Origin: JAACEU01 sp043816165 | GTDB lineage: Bacteria > Patescibacteriota > Gracilibacteria > UBA1369 > LOWO2-01-FULL-3 | DNA length: 64,000 nt | Reading direction: 5' to 3' | Assembly (NCBI GenBank): GCA_043816165.1 | Contig: JBDRIE010000037.1 | Span: 3,063 to 67,062, forward strand | Shown: positions 26,496-36,037 of the stretch, piece by piece | How the letters are laid out: every line of letters begins with the position of its first letter | How positions within the stretch are numbered: position 1 is the stretch's first letter | Made by a program: the position numbers and the translations under genes | Notes under the pieces: generated by a model | Database searches by the model: none | What the model was told of the DNA's origin: nothing | Seen by the model: only the letters and a program-made list of their open reading frames with translations

Positions 26496-27747
26496 TAGAA
26501 GCCAAAGTTGATGGACCTACTCGACCTGCACCATGGTCGTCAACACTGGAAATAATTTGTTGATCCAATTGGAACGCCAATAGTGCCTCTTGTGTTTGTG
26601 GACCAAAGTAATCCGTCATCAGAACTCCAGCAAAATACCCATTTTCCCTCAAAAATTGTTGTAATTTCACAACTTCAGGGCTTACTAATCCGTAATCCAT
26701 CTCATTCACTAGATATTTTTGAGCCACCGCTTTTTCTTCAGCAACCTCAGGCACCTCAACAACCTCAGCCATCTCAGCTACTTCAGCTATCAAAACACTT
26801 TCTTCCGATTTTTCCTTTGTAACTGTAGCTACAAGTACATTTGTATAATTTCTGGTTGTTATAATCTCATTCAATCTGTCTTTTGTTTTTGGACCAAAAA
26901 TTCCTACTCCCAAAGATGATGCATCCGCTACTAATCCTTGTGATTGCTGGAATTTGAAGACTGCGTGTTTCGTAAGTTCATCATATATACCGTGAATAGC
27001 CCCCTTGTAATAATTTAATTGATTTAGCTCTGTCTGTAGTGAAGCCACGGCGTCGCCTTGATCTCCAAACTGCAAAGTTAATCCCAGTTTTTCTGATAAT
27101 TCAACATCAATCGCAGGCTCCTCCATGACCGGAGGCGCGACTTCTATGTGATCGGTAACATCATATATTTCCGGCTCTCTTTCTTCTATATATGAACAAT
27201 CTTGTGGAAACGCCTCTGATGCAGAGTAATTTGTTAATGAAATTTCTTCAGCTATCGCTGAATTTACTCCATAAACTGTTACGTCAACATTTCTTTTCCC
27301 CCAATTCAGAGCTCTTTGCAGTCCAATATCTCCATAACCCATCCAAATATCCAGTCTGTCATACACACCATTTTCTCCACTATTTTCGACAATTGCTCCT
27401 CCACGATCATGAACTGCTACTGTACCAACTCCCGGGATATACATCTTGGTTCCAAATGAGTAAGATTTCGGCGCCGCTATCATACCTGGATATACCGGAG
27501 TACCATCTGCGCCATTCGTACCATTACCATTCAGACGAATATCTCCTTTATAAGTTCCTGTCGTATATTTTGCCTGACATGGTAGTGGAGAATAGTAAGC
27601 GGAAATGGTAAATGTTTTGGTATACACACCATCAAGTTCATTCGCCTCAGCTATACTTGGAGGTGTAGAAGGTCCAATTGAAATCAAAACCAGTGTAAAG
27701 ACCGCGAATGCAAACAGCCGTCTTTTTAGATGTTTTGGTAGATTCAT
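26479..27747 (-). CDS. Secreted 3D-domain protein with two peptidoglycan-binding domains
   Basis: This is a wall-associated protein, perhaps a lytic enzyme. A signal peptide covers about residues 1-34. A 3D (double-psi barrel) domain spans about 80-160: FGTKMYIPGVGTVAVHDRGG, then YDRLDIWMG with the conserved Asp residues. Two PG_binding_1 modules follow, at about 212-292 (DAVASLQTELNQLNYYKG) and 345-422 (VVKLQQFLRENGYFAG). An Ala/Glu/Val-rich linker separates them. 3D domains occur in RpfB- and MltA-like enzymes. 422 aa. An extended -10 precedes it. Confidence 0.88.
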   Translation of the reverse strand: MNLPKHLKRRLFAFAVFTLVLISIGPSTPPSIAEANELDGVYTKTFTISAYYSPLPCQAKYTTGTYKGDIRLNGNGTNGADGTPVYPGMIAAPKSYSFGTKMYIPGVGTVAVHDRGGAIVENSGENGVYDRLDIWMGYGDIGLQRALNWGKRNVDVTVYGVNSAIAEEISLTNYSASEAFPQDCSYIEEREPEIYDVTDHIEVAPPVMEEPAIDVELSEKLGLTLQFGDQGDAVASLQTELNQLNYYKGAIHGIYDELTKHAVFKFQQSQGLVADASSLGVGIFGPKTKDRLNEIITTRNYTNVLVATVTKEKSEESVLIAEVAEMAEVVEVPEVAEEKAVAQKYLVNEMDYGLVSPEVVKLQQFLRENGYFAGVLMTDYFGPQTQEALLAFQLDQQIISSVDDHGAGRVGPSTLASINSYF

Positions 27748-27777
27748 TTGTTTTTATTTTTATTTTTAAATCACAAA

Positions 27778-27786
27778 ATTATACCA
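27778..27786 (-). promoter_or_regulatory. Extended -10 promoter of the 3D-domain gene
   Basis: TGGTATAAT (complement of 27778-27786) is an extended -10 element without a good -35. The preceding bases, TTTTGT, are shared with the promoter at 52592. An A-rich leader of about 25 nt without a Shine-Dalgarno site leads to ATG 27747. Confidence 0.55.
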
Positions 27787-27853
27787 CAAAACGGGAGCCA
27801 AATGGGAAAACAACACTTGCCAAAAGAAAAGGAAGGTTATTTAATCATTTTTA

Positions 27854-30340
27854 CTAAACTGCTCCAATTCTCCTCAAAATTTCTCGATCCACAAAGTCTC
27901 TATCACGACCATACTTGAGCCTCGAAAGTTGTTTGTAGGCTTCAGCAGCTTCTTTATCGCCTTCTTCCAGATAAGGATTAACAGGGGTAATACTGAATGG
28001 GCGACTGGGCTGCGAATCAATAGAGAGCTTCATAACAGCCTTGTACTTGTCGATATTAATAAGATCTTGGTCACTAAATACAGGAGCCATTTCCTTGGCC
28101 ATATGCTCCGCATCTTGTGCACCAATTTTGTAACACATCATTGAACCGATATTGCCAAAAACCGCTTCCTTGATACCTACTCCTTTTTTCCTTGCGCTAC
28201 CTCCTTCTTCCAATTGACCGAGATATTGGTGAGCAACATTCAAACTCAAACGATATTTTCTTGCTTCAGATAGAATCGACTCGATACTTTCCGTAACGTA
28301 GTTTTGGAATTCATCGATGTACAGGAAGAAGTCTTGCCGTTCTTCTTTTGGCATTTTTTGTCTTTTTAAAGCAGCCATTTGCAGTTTCTGCACCATAATC
28401 AAACCAAGAAGCTTTGAGTTAACTTCACCGACAGTACCCTTTGACAAGTTCATAAGGAGAATCTTCTTTTCCTGCATGCACTTTGTGATATCAAAGGCGG
28501 ACTTTGTCTGACCAATGATGTTTCTCATCATTGTGTTTGTAACGAATTGACCAAATTTAGCCGCGAAGTAGGGGATCATCTCCTGCTTCTCCCTCGCACC
28601 GGTTTTTGCCATTTGGTGGTCCCAGAATGAAGCGACGACAGGGTTTTTAACATGTTGTCTCTTTATTTTTGCAAAATCATCGTCAGTAAATAACCGAACT
28701 ATATCAGTCAACGCCGCTCCTTGAGGATCTGCCATCAGCGTAAGTACTCCATTTCTGAAGTAATCCTGGATTCTAGGCCCAAACACCTCTTCATCAAAAA
28801 GCTTAATCATGATATTCATCGCATCAAGCGCTACCATTTCTTTCTCCTCCTCGGTGTCTCCTTCCAAAATATTCAAACCAAGCGGTCTTTCCAAATCAGA
28901 AGGATCGAAATGAATTACATCATCAGCTCGTTCTCTTGGAACAAAAGGCAATATATCTTCAATCAAAGAACCATGCGGATCTATTACACACACACCATTT
29001 CCATTTTTCAAATCCTGTCGAATCATTACCTGCAAAATCGAAGATTTACCGGTACCAGTTTGTCCAATTACATAAAAATGCCTAAATCTATCCTCAGTCT
29101 TCATTCTTATCTCTTTCTTTTCGCCTCTGTAAATATTGTGACCAAGAAGAAGTCCTTCATCGGGAATATTTGGAGGTGAAGGCGCAATTTTAAAGTTTTG
29201 CCACGATATACATGGATATTTATTAAACCTAATATTAGGAATATGGAATAATGAAGCCAACTCTTCACAAGACAAAATCATCTTTTTACCAAATAACCAT
29301 TCCAACAATCCTATTCGGAAATTCCTAAAAATATAATTCGTCACGAGCCATCTATTGTTATGCCATGCTGTGTAATCGAAACTATTGCAATTTGAAGCTG
29401 AATATTGAGTGAATGCACTTCTTATGGACAATTGATTGTTTGCAGCCGTTTGTTTTGAATCTGATGCTGTCACAATTCGTATTATTGTTTCAAATCCCGG
29501 TTTAGAATTTTTTTCTTCAATAGCTTTCACCTCATCATCTGTGACAGGCGTTGTCCTGGTAGTTCCCTTTTGGACATCTCCAATATTATCCATTTTTTCA
29601 CCTTTTGTGAAAAAATCAAAAAGTGTTGAAAGCCAGGAGAGGGGATTGTACCATGTGAAATTCGCTCCACCTTCACTTTGAAATATTTTGTGGGCGATTT
29701 TTCTACCTTTTTCCTGCCAACTATTACTCACAGGTTTAATCATTATTTGTATTGAAGCACCGTCATCGGATCCGATTTTCGACAAAGAATTAATAATTGT
29801 ATTAATAGGATCCGCATTAAATCTTTGGTATGTTTTCACCGGAAAAGAGAATGGTTTTGTAGTCGTAATATACGTAGAAACCACCTTACTTTTTGGCCTA
29901 AATATATTATAATCATCCACTTGTTCCACATAAGCATCCGGGTAAAAAGCCGTAAGCTGCTTTTCTACTATATGAAGTAGGCTCCTTGGGCAAACTATAA
30001 AGAAGTGTACTTGACCCTCTAAAACTGCGTATTCGAAAGATAAAAAGTCCTGTGACAAAAGCACCCTTTTAACCCTACTTGTATAAATACCATGAAGCGA
30101 TTCAAAAAACTGAGTCATTACACCTCCGGAAATTTCTTTAAAGTCTTTCGACTGTGAATACTGCTCTCCTTCAACCTCTCTATCCTCTTTTGACTCCTTT
30201 TTTGGAACTCTTATATCCAAAAAAACCATATTAAAGGACCGCTCCAAATTCATTTTATATCGCACAAATTTGATAACTACAGCAATAACGATTACTGATG
30301 CAATTACGAGCAACGATATTAATAGCCAGTTATTCATCAA
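27854..30340 (-). CDS. TraG/VirB4-like membrane-anchored ATPase (paralogue A)
   Basis: Residues 5-26 are a transmembrane helix. About 380 residues of alpha/beta sequence follow. Then comes a HerA/FtsK/TraG-type ATPase with Walker A VIGQTGTGKSS near 433 and VCVIDPHGSL just after. Walker B is FFLYIDEFQNY near 685, and motif LNVAHQYLGQL is near 718. Such ATPases drive conjugation or type IV secretion, or load DNA or protein at the membrane; CPR genomes often carry them without a full conjugation set. A paralogue of the same architecture is at 47.1-49.8 kb. 828 aa. It follows aspS by 41 bp on the same strand. No relaxase or pilin gene is nearby. Confidence 0.82.
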   Translation of the reverse strand: MMNNWLLISLLVIASVIVIAVVIKFVRYKMNLERSFNMVFLDIRVPKKESKEDREVEGEQYSQSKDFKEISGGVMTQFFESLHGIYTSRVKRVLLSQDFLSFEYAVLEGQVHFFIVCPRSLLHIVEKQLTAFYPDAYVEQVDDYNIFRPKSKVVSTYITTTKPFSFPVKTYQRFNADPINTIINSLSKIGSDDGASIQIMIKPVSNSWQEKGRKIAHKIFQSEGGANFTWYNPLSWLSTLFDFFTKGEKMDNIGDVQKGTTRTTPVTDDEVKAIEEKNSKPGFETIIRIVTASDSKQTAANNQLSIRSAFTQYSASNCNSFDYTAWHNNRWLVTNYIFRNFRIGLLEWLFGKKMILSCEELASLFHIPNIRFNKYPCISWQNFKIAPSPPNIPDEGLLLGHNIYRGEKKEIRMKTEDRFRHFYVIGQTGTGKSSILQVMIRQDLKNGNGVCVIDPHGSLIEDILPFVPRERADDVIHFDPSDLERPLGLNILEGDTEEEKEMVALDAMNIMIKLFDEEVFGPRIQDYFRNGVLTLMADPQGAALTDIVRLFTDDDFAKIKRQHVKNPVVASFWDHQMAKTGAREKQEMIPYFAAKFGQFVTNTMMRNIIGQTKSAFDITKCMQEKKILLMNLSKGTVGEVNSKLLGLIMVQKLQMAALKRQKMPKEERQDFFLYIDEFQNYVTESIESILSEARKYRLSLNVAHQYLGQLEEGGSARKKGVGIKEAVFGNIGSMMCYKIGAQDAEHMAKEMAPVFSDQDLINIDKYKAVMKLSIDSQPSRPFSITPVNPYLEEGDKEAAEAYKQLSRLKYGRDRDFVDREILRRIGAV

Positions 30341-30381
30341 AATTTATATAATTATATCTGAATATTTTAGCACGAAAAGGC

Positions 30382-32139
30382 TCATGTGGCAATTTTGATG
30401 TGCAATTCTTTTATTTGCTTTGCGGGCATTTCTGATGGAGCGCCTAGCATAAGGTCTTTAGCCTTTTGATCTTTTGGGAATGCCATTACTTCCCGGATAT
30501 TAGGTTCATCCGCAAAAATCATGATTAATCGCTCAATTCCCCATGCAATTCCTCCATGAGGAGGAGCGCCGTACTCGAATGCCTGCAGCATATGTCCAAA
30601 TCTTCTCTCAGCATCTTCATTTGAAATTCCCAATATTTTGAACACCTTTGCTTGAATTTTTTGGTCATGAATCCTAATTGATCCGCCACCGATTTCTGTC
30701 CCGTTCAAAACCACGTCATAGGCAATTGACAATGCAGTTTCAGGGCTTTCCTCCAGATCTTTAGTGTTTTTTGGTGAAGTAAACGGATGATGTACAGCTG
30801 CTAATGTTTTTTCCTCTTTATCGTATTCAAACATAGGAAAATCCTTTACCCAACAAAAAGCGAATAACTTTTCATCCTTTAAACCTAGTTTATCTGCTAC
30901 GGCCAGTCTTACATGCCCCAACGATTCACATGCCGTATTGAACTCATCGGCACAGAAAAATAAAATATCACCATCCGTGGCCTGGCATCTCTCAGCCATT
31001 TGTTTAAGCTCCTCTTCTTTGAAAAATTTCACTAGTGACGATTTGAATTCACCATCATCCATCACTATATAAGCAAGTCCTTTAGCTCCATGAATTTTCG
31101 CTACTTCTGTATATTCATCAATTTCTTTGCGAGTAAATTTCGCTCCTCCCTCAACCCTCAATGCCTTAACAACCCCTCCACCTTCTACAACATCATTAAA
31201 CATCTTGAAGTCGCATTCAGCTGCAACATCGGAAACATCCGACAATGGCATATCGAACCTCATATCAGGAGAATCCGAACCGTATAAATTCATAGCTTCA
31301 TCGTATGTCAGAACCGGGAATGGCTCTTGCATAATTTTTTTATGTGGAACAAATTCTTTAACCAGTTTTATCAGTAATTCTTCGTTGAGTTTCATTACAT
31401 CCTCTTCCTCAACAAAAGACATCTCAACGTCTAATTGAGTGAACTCCGGCTGCCTATCTCCTCGCTGATCCTCATCCCTAAAACATCGTGCTATTTGAAA
31501 ATACCTGTCAAACCCTGCAATCATTAATAATTGTTTCAATTGCTGTGGTGATTGAGGCAAAACAAAAAATTGTCCCGGATATAAGCGCGATGGCACTAAG
31601 TACTCACGACTTCCTTCAGGAGTTCCTTTAATCAAAATAGGAGTTTCTATTTCCAAAAATTCATTATCTGACATGAAATCCCTGATATATTTCACGACTT
31701 TATGTCTCAGCACAATATTATTCCGCAATCTTTCTCTGCGAAGATCCAAGTACCTATACTTCAAACGCAATTCCTCGCCAACCTCTTTATCCTGATCGAT
31801 TTCGAATGGTGGAACTTTTGAGGCATTTAAGATTTCAGCTTTTATCACCAAAACTTCGATCGCTCCTGTATCAAGGTTTGTATTTGTCTGACCATCCGGG
31901 CGACTTCGTACCTTCCCCGTTATTTTTAAGACATATTCACTTCGAGTATTATCCATCAAATTATGAGCTTCAGAGTATTCAACAGGATCAGAAACAATTT
32001 GAGTTAACCCATAACGATCACGTAAGTCGATGAATATTACACCACCATGATCACGCCGTCTGTGAACCCATCCGGACAGAACAACTTCTGAATCAATATG
32101 TTTTTCAGTAAGCTCATTGCAAGTATGTGATCTATACAT
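30382..32139 (-). CDS. aspS: Aspartyl-tRNA synthetase
   Basis: This is a class II synthetase for tRNA-Asp (and possibly tRNA-Asn). The N-terminal OB fold begins VVLSGWVHRRRDHGGVIFIDLRD. Motif 2 lies in FQIARCFRDEDQRGDRQPEFTQLDVEMSF near residue 215. The bacterial GAD insertion is at about 285-405. Motif 3 is GIAWGIERLIMIFADEPNIREVMAFPK near 535. At 585 aa it is the bacterial type. Whether it is discriminating cannot be settled here; asnS is not in the window. It follows dnaE by 56 bp. Confidence 0.95.
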   Translation of the reverse strand: MYRSHTCNELTEKHIDSEVVLSGWVHRRRDHGGVIFIDLRDRYGLTQIVSDPVEYSEAHNLMDNTRSEYVLKITGKVRSRPDGQTNTNLDTGAIEVLVIKAEILNASKVPPFEIDQDKEVGEELRLKYRYLDLRRERLRNNIVLRHKVVKYIRDFMSDNEFLEIETPILIKGTPEGSREYLVPSRLYPGQFFVLPQSPQQLKQLLMIAGFDRYFQIARCFRDEDQRGDRQPEFTQLDVEMSFVEEEDVMKLNEELLIKLVKEFVPHKKIMQEPFPVLTYDEAMNLYGSDSPDMRFDMPLSDVSDVAAECDFKMFNDVVEGGGVVKALRVEGGAKFTRKEIDEYTEVAKIHGAKGLAYIVMDDGEFKSSLVKFFKEEELKQMAERCQATDGDILFFCADEFNTACESLGHVRLAVADKLGLKDEKLFAFCWVKDFPMFEYDKEEKTLAAVHHPFTSPKNTKDLEESPETALSIAYDVVLNGTEIGGGSIRIHDQKIQAKVFKILGISNEDAERRFGHMLQAFEYGAPPHGGIAWGIERLIMIFADEPNIREVMAFPKDQKAKDLMLGAPSEMPAKQIKELHIKIAT

Positions 32140-32195
32140 AAAAATAGATTAAAAATACAAAAGACTTCAGAAATAATCTTAGTGGAGAATGTAAG

Positions 32196-35100
32196 TTATT
32201 TCAACAAAGAATCAACGCTTTTTCTCAGCTCAGAAGTGAGATTTATACCGAACGGAAGCTTTATTTTTTTGTCGGCTGACGGAATTGATATAGAAACCGG
32301 CGTTTCACCTTTATGGCGGAGCAACAAATCATTCAAGTCCTTCATTTTTGCATTATCCGCTTCCTTTGGAACCTCTATAGTGAATAGGGGAGCGGTTTTT
32401 TTCTCTTTCTCAGGCGGTTCATTCTCCGAAATGATATCGTCAATTTTTCTTGCAGAAAGATCAAAAGGCTCATCTGGGTCGTATAATTTTGTATTTTTTG
32501 CATTACTAATCATTGTTTCTATCGACAATACTTTAGCGGAATCACATACGATTTGATAATAACCTCTTCTGTTATCGAATTTACCGGTTAAAACTGCCAA
32601 ATTATCCTCAACAAGTGCGTCCCCAAAATGCGTAAACGCCTTTGAAAACATAATTCCATTTATCTTCGCTGTTGGATCCTCAATAGTAAAAGTTACCATA
32701 TAACCTCCAGCTTTTGTCATTATTCTTTTAACCTCGGACAACAAACCAATAACCTTTATATTATTATTCAACATTTTGTTGCTCAGAGTTGCTATCAAAT
32801 GAGATTTTTTTCCCAGGTATTTCTTTAAACCTCTTAGTGGATGATTAGAAACATACATCCCCAATAATTCCTTCTCCCATTTTAGACATTGAAGCTGCGA
32901 AGCCTCAGGAATTTTATCCAACCTTAGCCCACCATGAACCGGCTCCGAATCATCCAGCATTCCAAAAATCGACGTTTGGTCATCTGACCGTGACTGTTGA
33001 GATAATTTTGCGAATTTTGTGACTTGCTCATAATTTTCTGCAATTTGATTTCTTTCTCCAAATTCATCCAACGCACCGCTATAAGCCAACGCTTGAACGA
33101 CTTTTTTGTTTAAATTTTGTGCAGGAACACGATTGGCAAAATCTTCAAGTGATTTAAACGGGCCATCCTTTTCACGCTTTTCTATAATTTCTTTAATCGG
33201 ACCCTCACCGATTCCTTTGATAGCCAGCAATCCAAATCTAATCTTCTTTTTATTTACAATAGTGAAATCTTTATATGATTCGTTTACTGAAGGTGGCAGT
33301 ACATCTATCCCTTTCTCATTGCACTCTTTTATTTCCAAAACAACTCGATCCGTATTATTCGCATCTGCACAAAGCAATGCTGTCATAAATTCCACCGGGA
33401 AATGAGCCTTTAGATATGCAGTTTGATACGCGATAAGCCCATAACAAACAGCGTGAGCCTTATTAAATCCATAACCTGCAAACGGCTCTATCACCTTCTC
33501 AAAAACTTCTTCTGCAAATTTCTCATCATACCCATTCTTTACCGCACCATTTATGAACTTCTCCCTTTGTTCTTCTAAAAGTGAAGCGATTTTTTTACCA
33601 ACCGCCTTGCGCAAAAGATCCGCTTCACCTAATGAAAATCCCGCAAAGTCACGCGCTAACTGCAAAATCTGTTCTTGGTAAACCGCTACACCATATGTTG
33701 ACTCCAAAATGGACTTGAATGATTTATGAAGGTACTGAACCTTATCCGGATTATGTTTTCCGTTTATATAATTCGGGATCCATTCCATCGGTCCCGGTCG
33801 ATACAGAGCGCCCATCGCCACGATATCATCAAACATGTTTGGCTTTAACTCCTTCAAATATCTTTTCATCCCGGAAGACTCCAATTGAAACACCCCGGTT
33901 GTATCTGCTTTTCGGAGCAACTTAAAAGTCTTTTCATCGTCCATTGGAATTTTGTTGATATCTACATCCTTTTTTTGTGTTTCCTTAAGTAAATTACAGG
34001 TCTCTTCTATAACAGTGAGATTCTTTAATCCCAAGAAATCCATCTTCAAAAGACCCAAGCTCTCAATTGGCTTCATCGAAAACTGTGTGACAACTTCCTC
34101 TTTTCCACCCGCTCCATACTGCAGAGCGGTATATTCAGTTAATGGCTTTTCAGAAATCACAACCGCACATGCATGTGTTCCGGCGTGACGAACTGTTCCC
34201 TCCAGCTGTATAGCATAATCCAAAAGCTTTTTAGCTCTCGGGTCAGTCTCGTACGCATTTTTCAGATCAGCATACTCCTTTATAGAAACCTCAAGTGGCA
34301 CATGCTTCCCAAGTACCGGTGTGGGAACTATTTTGGCTAATTGATCTACTTCTTGATATGGGTACCCCAAAGCTCTTCCGACATCGCGCACTGCCGCACG
34401 TGGAGCCATTGTTCCAAAAGTTATGATTTGAGCAACATTATCACGTCCATATTTTTCATTCACATATTCCAATACTTCATCACGACGATTATCAGCAAAA
34501 TCAATATCTATATCAGGCATACTCACTCTTTCCGGATTCAAGAACCTTTCAAAGAAAAGTCCATATTCAATTGGATCGAGATCCGTTATAGCAAGTGACC
34601 AAGCCAATATTGAACCTGCAGCTGATCCACGTCCCGGCCCTACTACTATTTTTTGTTCCTTCGCGTATTTAACAAAATCATGAACTATTAAAAAGTAAGT
34701 ATCAAATCCCATTTCATGAACTGTTTTTAGCTCATATTCCAATCTCTCGTTGTATTCCTTAGGGATTTTTTTTCCATTAAATCGACTATTAAGACCTTCT
34801 TCGCACAATTGTCTCAGATAAACATGTGGATCTTCGTTTTGTGGAGTGTCGAAAGAGGGGATCAAGAACTTGTCGAATTCATATGTGACATTGCATTTTT
34901 CAGCAATTTTTACTGTGTTTTCTATAGCTTCCGGAGTGTCGGAAAATGCCACTTTCAAGTCGTTCACTTCTCTTATTGAGAAATCACCGGTATATCTCAT
35001 TCTATTTTCCTCATTCACATTTGTACCGGTTTGTATGCAGAGCAAAATGTCATGAGCCTCACTGTCCTCCGGTCTCGGATAATGTGAATCATTTGTAGCA

Positions 35101-35705
35101 ACTAACTGCAGATCGTATTCTTTTGCCAATTTCTTCAAACGCTCATTAACGATCTCTTGATCTTCAAGCAGCGGATGATCTTGCATCTCCAGGTAAAAAT
35201 CGTCTTTTCCAAAAATATCTATATACTCCTTTATCTTATCATGAAGATCTTCTTCGTTTTCGTCCAAAATCAGTCTCGGCAAGTGTCCTTGAAGACACCC
35301 ACTAAGCGCTATAAGACCCTTTCCATACGTTTTTAAAAGTCCATAATCAACTCTCGGTTTATAATAAAAACCCTCCAAATTCGCCTTCGTGACCAGTTGT
35401 AAAAGGTTTTTATATCCCTCGTTATCCTTTGCCAATAGCGTTAGATGATACGGTTTTACATCAATCCTTGGTTCCTTGTCGAAACGTGTTCTCGGCGCAA
35501 TATAAATTTCGCACCCTAAAACTGGTTTAATTCCTTCCTTCTTTGCAGCTTTATAAAATTCTACCAATCCATAAGTAACTCCATGATCCGTTAATGCAGC
35601 GGCTGGATAACCCAGTTCTTTTGCTCGCAAAATGATAGCCTCCGGACTTCCAAATCCATCAAGCAGACTATAATGAGAGTGACAATGTAGATTTACAAAT
35701 GACAT
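32196..35705 (-). CDS. dnaE: DNA polymerase III alpha subunit
   Basis: This is the replicative polymerase. The PHP domain opens with NLHCHSHYSLLDGFG (residues 4-18) and TDHGVTYG. The catalytic palm has GPGRGSAAGS near 357 and PDIDIDFADNRRDEV near 395. The fingers include the GTHACAVVIS and RPGPM segments. FAGYGFNKAHAVCYGLIAYQTAYLKAHFP is near 745. The C-terminal OB fold follows at about 1000-1100. At 1169 aa it is a standard DnaE1. It starts 2 bp after the HIT gene stop, so the two are coupled. The last 60 residues form a short tail resembling the tau-binding region. Confidence 0.95.
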   Translation of the reverse strand: MSFVNLHCHSHYSLLDGFGSPEAIILRAKELGYPAAALTDHGVTYGLVEFYKAAKKEGIKPVLGCEIYIAPRTRFDKEPRIDVKPYHLTLLAKDNEGYKNLLQLVTKANLEGFYYKPRVDYGLLKTYGKGLIALSGCLQGHLPRLILDENEEDLHDKIKEYIDIFGKDDFYLEMQDHPLLEDQEIVNERLKKLAKEYDLQLVATNDSHYPRPEDSEAHDILLCIQTGTNVNEENRMRYTGDFSIREVNDLKVAFSDTPEAIENTVKIAEKCNVTYEFDKFLIPSFDTPQNEDPHVYLRQLCEEGLNSRFNGKKIPKEYNERLEYELKTVHEMGFDTYFLIVHDFVKYAKEQKIVVGPGRGSAAGSILAWSLAITDLDPIEYGLFFERFLNPERVSMPDIDIDFADNRRDEVLEYVNEKYGRDNVAQIITFGTMAPRAAVRDVGRALGYPYQEVDQLAKIVPTPVLGKHVPLEVSIKEYADLKNAYETDPRAKKLLDYAIQLEGTVRHAGTHACAVVISEKPLTEYTALQYGAGGKEEVVTQFSMKPIESLGLLKMDFLGLKNLTVIEETCNLLKETQKKDVDINKIPMDDEKTFKLLRKADTTGVFQLESSGMKRYLKELKPNMFDDIVAMGALYRPGPMEWIPNYINGKHNPDKVQYLHKSFKSILESTYGVAVYQEQILQLARDFAGFSLGEADLLRKAVGKKIASLLEEQREKFINGAVKNGYDEKFAEEVFEKVIEPFAGYGFNKAHAVCYGLIAYQTAYLKAHFPVEFMTALLCADANNTDRVVLEIKECNEKGIDVLPPSVNESYKDFTIVNKKKIRFGLLAIKGIGEGPIKEIIEKREKDGPFKSLEDFANRVPAQNLNKKVVQALAYSGALDEFGERNQIAENYEQVTKFAKLSQQSRSDDQTSIFGMLDDSEPVHGGLRLDKIPEASQLQCLKWEKELLGMYVSNHPLRGLKKYLGKKSHLIATLSNKMLNNNIKVIGLLSEVKRIMTKAGGYMVTFTIEDPTAKINGIMFSKAFTHFGDALVEDNLAVLTGKFDNRRGYYQIVCDSAKVLSIETMISNAKNTKLYDPDEPFDLSARKIDDIISENEPPEKEKKTAPLFTIEVPKEADNAKMKDLNDLLLRHKGETPVSISIPSADKKIKLPFGINLTSELRKSVDSLLK

Positions 35706-35707
35706 AT

Positions 35708-36028
35708 CTAAAATGGTGACATTAGATGATAATGAAGATGAAACACCTCTTGCCCTCCTTCACGACCGGTATGAATCTGCACTCGATACCCTTTCAACTC
35801 CTTATCTGCCGCTACTTTCTTAGCAACAAGGAGCATATGCGATAACAGTTCCGCATCTGATTCTTGCGCATCCGCAAGTGATGGCAGATGTCTTTTCGAA
35901 ACTATTAACAAATGCGTTTTTGCCTTTGGATTAATATCGTTAAAAACAACGCACTGGTCGTCTTCATACAGAAATTCCGTATCCATTTGACCGGAAGAAA
36001 TTTTACAAAAAATGCAATCATCAGACAT
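35708..36028 (-). CDS. HIT-family hydrolase
   Basis: HIT proteins hydrolyse purine nucleoside phosphoramidates or dinucleotides. The 106 aa protein has the N-terminal zinc-type CIFCKI, then YEDDQCVVFNDINPKAKTHLLIVSKRHLPS. The histidine triad is in FHLHYHL at the C-terminus. All are typical of the HinT/PKCI branch. It sits between the sigma4-HARE regulator (9 bp upstream) and dnaE (2 bp downstream) in one array. Confidence 0.92.
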   Translation of the reverse strand: MSDDCIFCKISSGQMDTEFLYEDDQCVVFNDINPKAKTHLLIVSKRHLPSLADAQESDAELLSHMLLVAKKVAADKELKGYRVQIHTGREGGQEVFHLHYHLMSPF

Positions 36029-36037
36029 GTGAACAAT

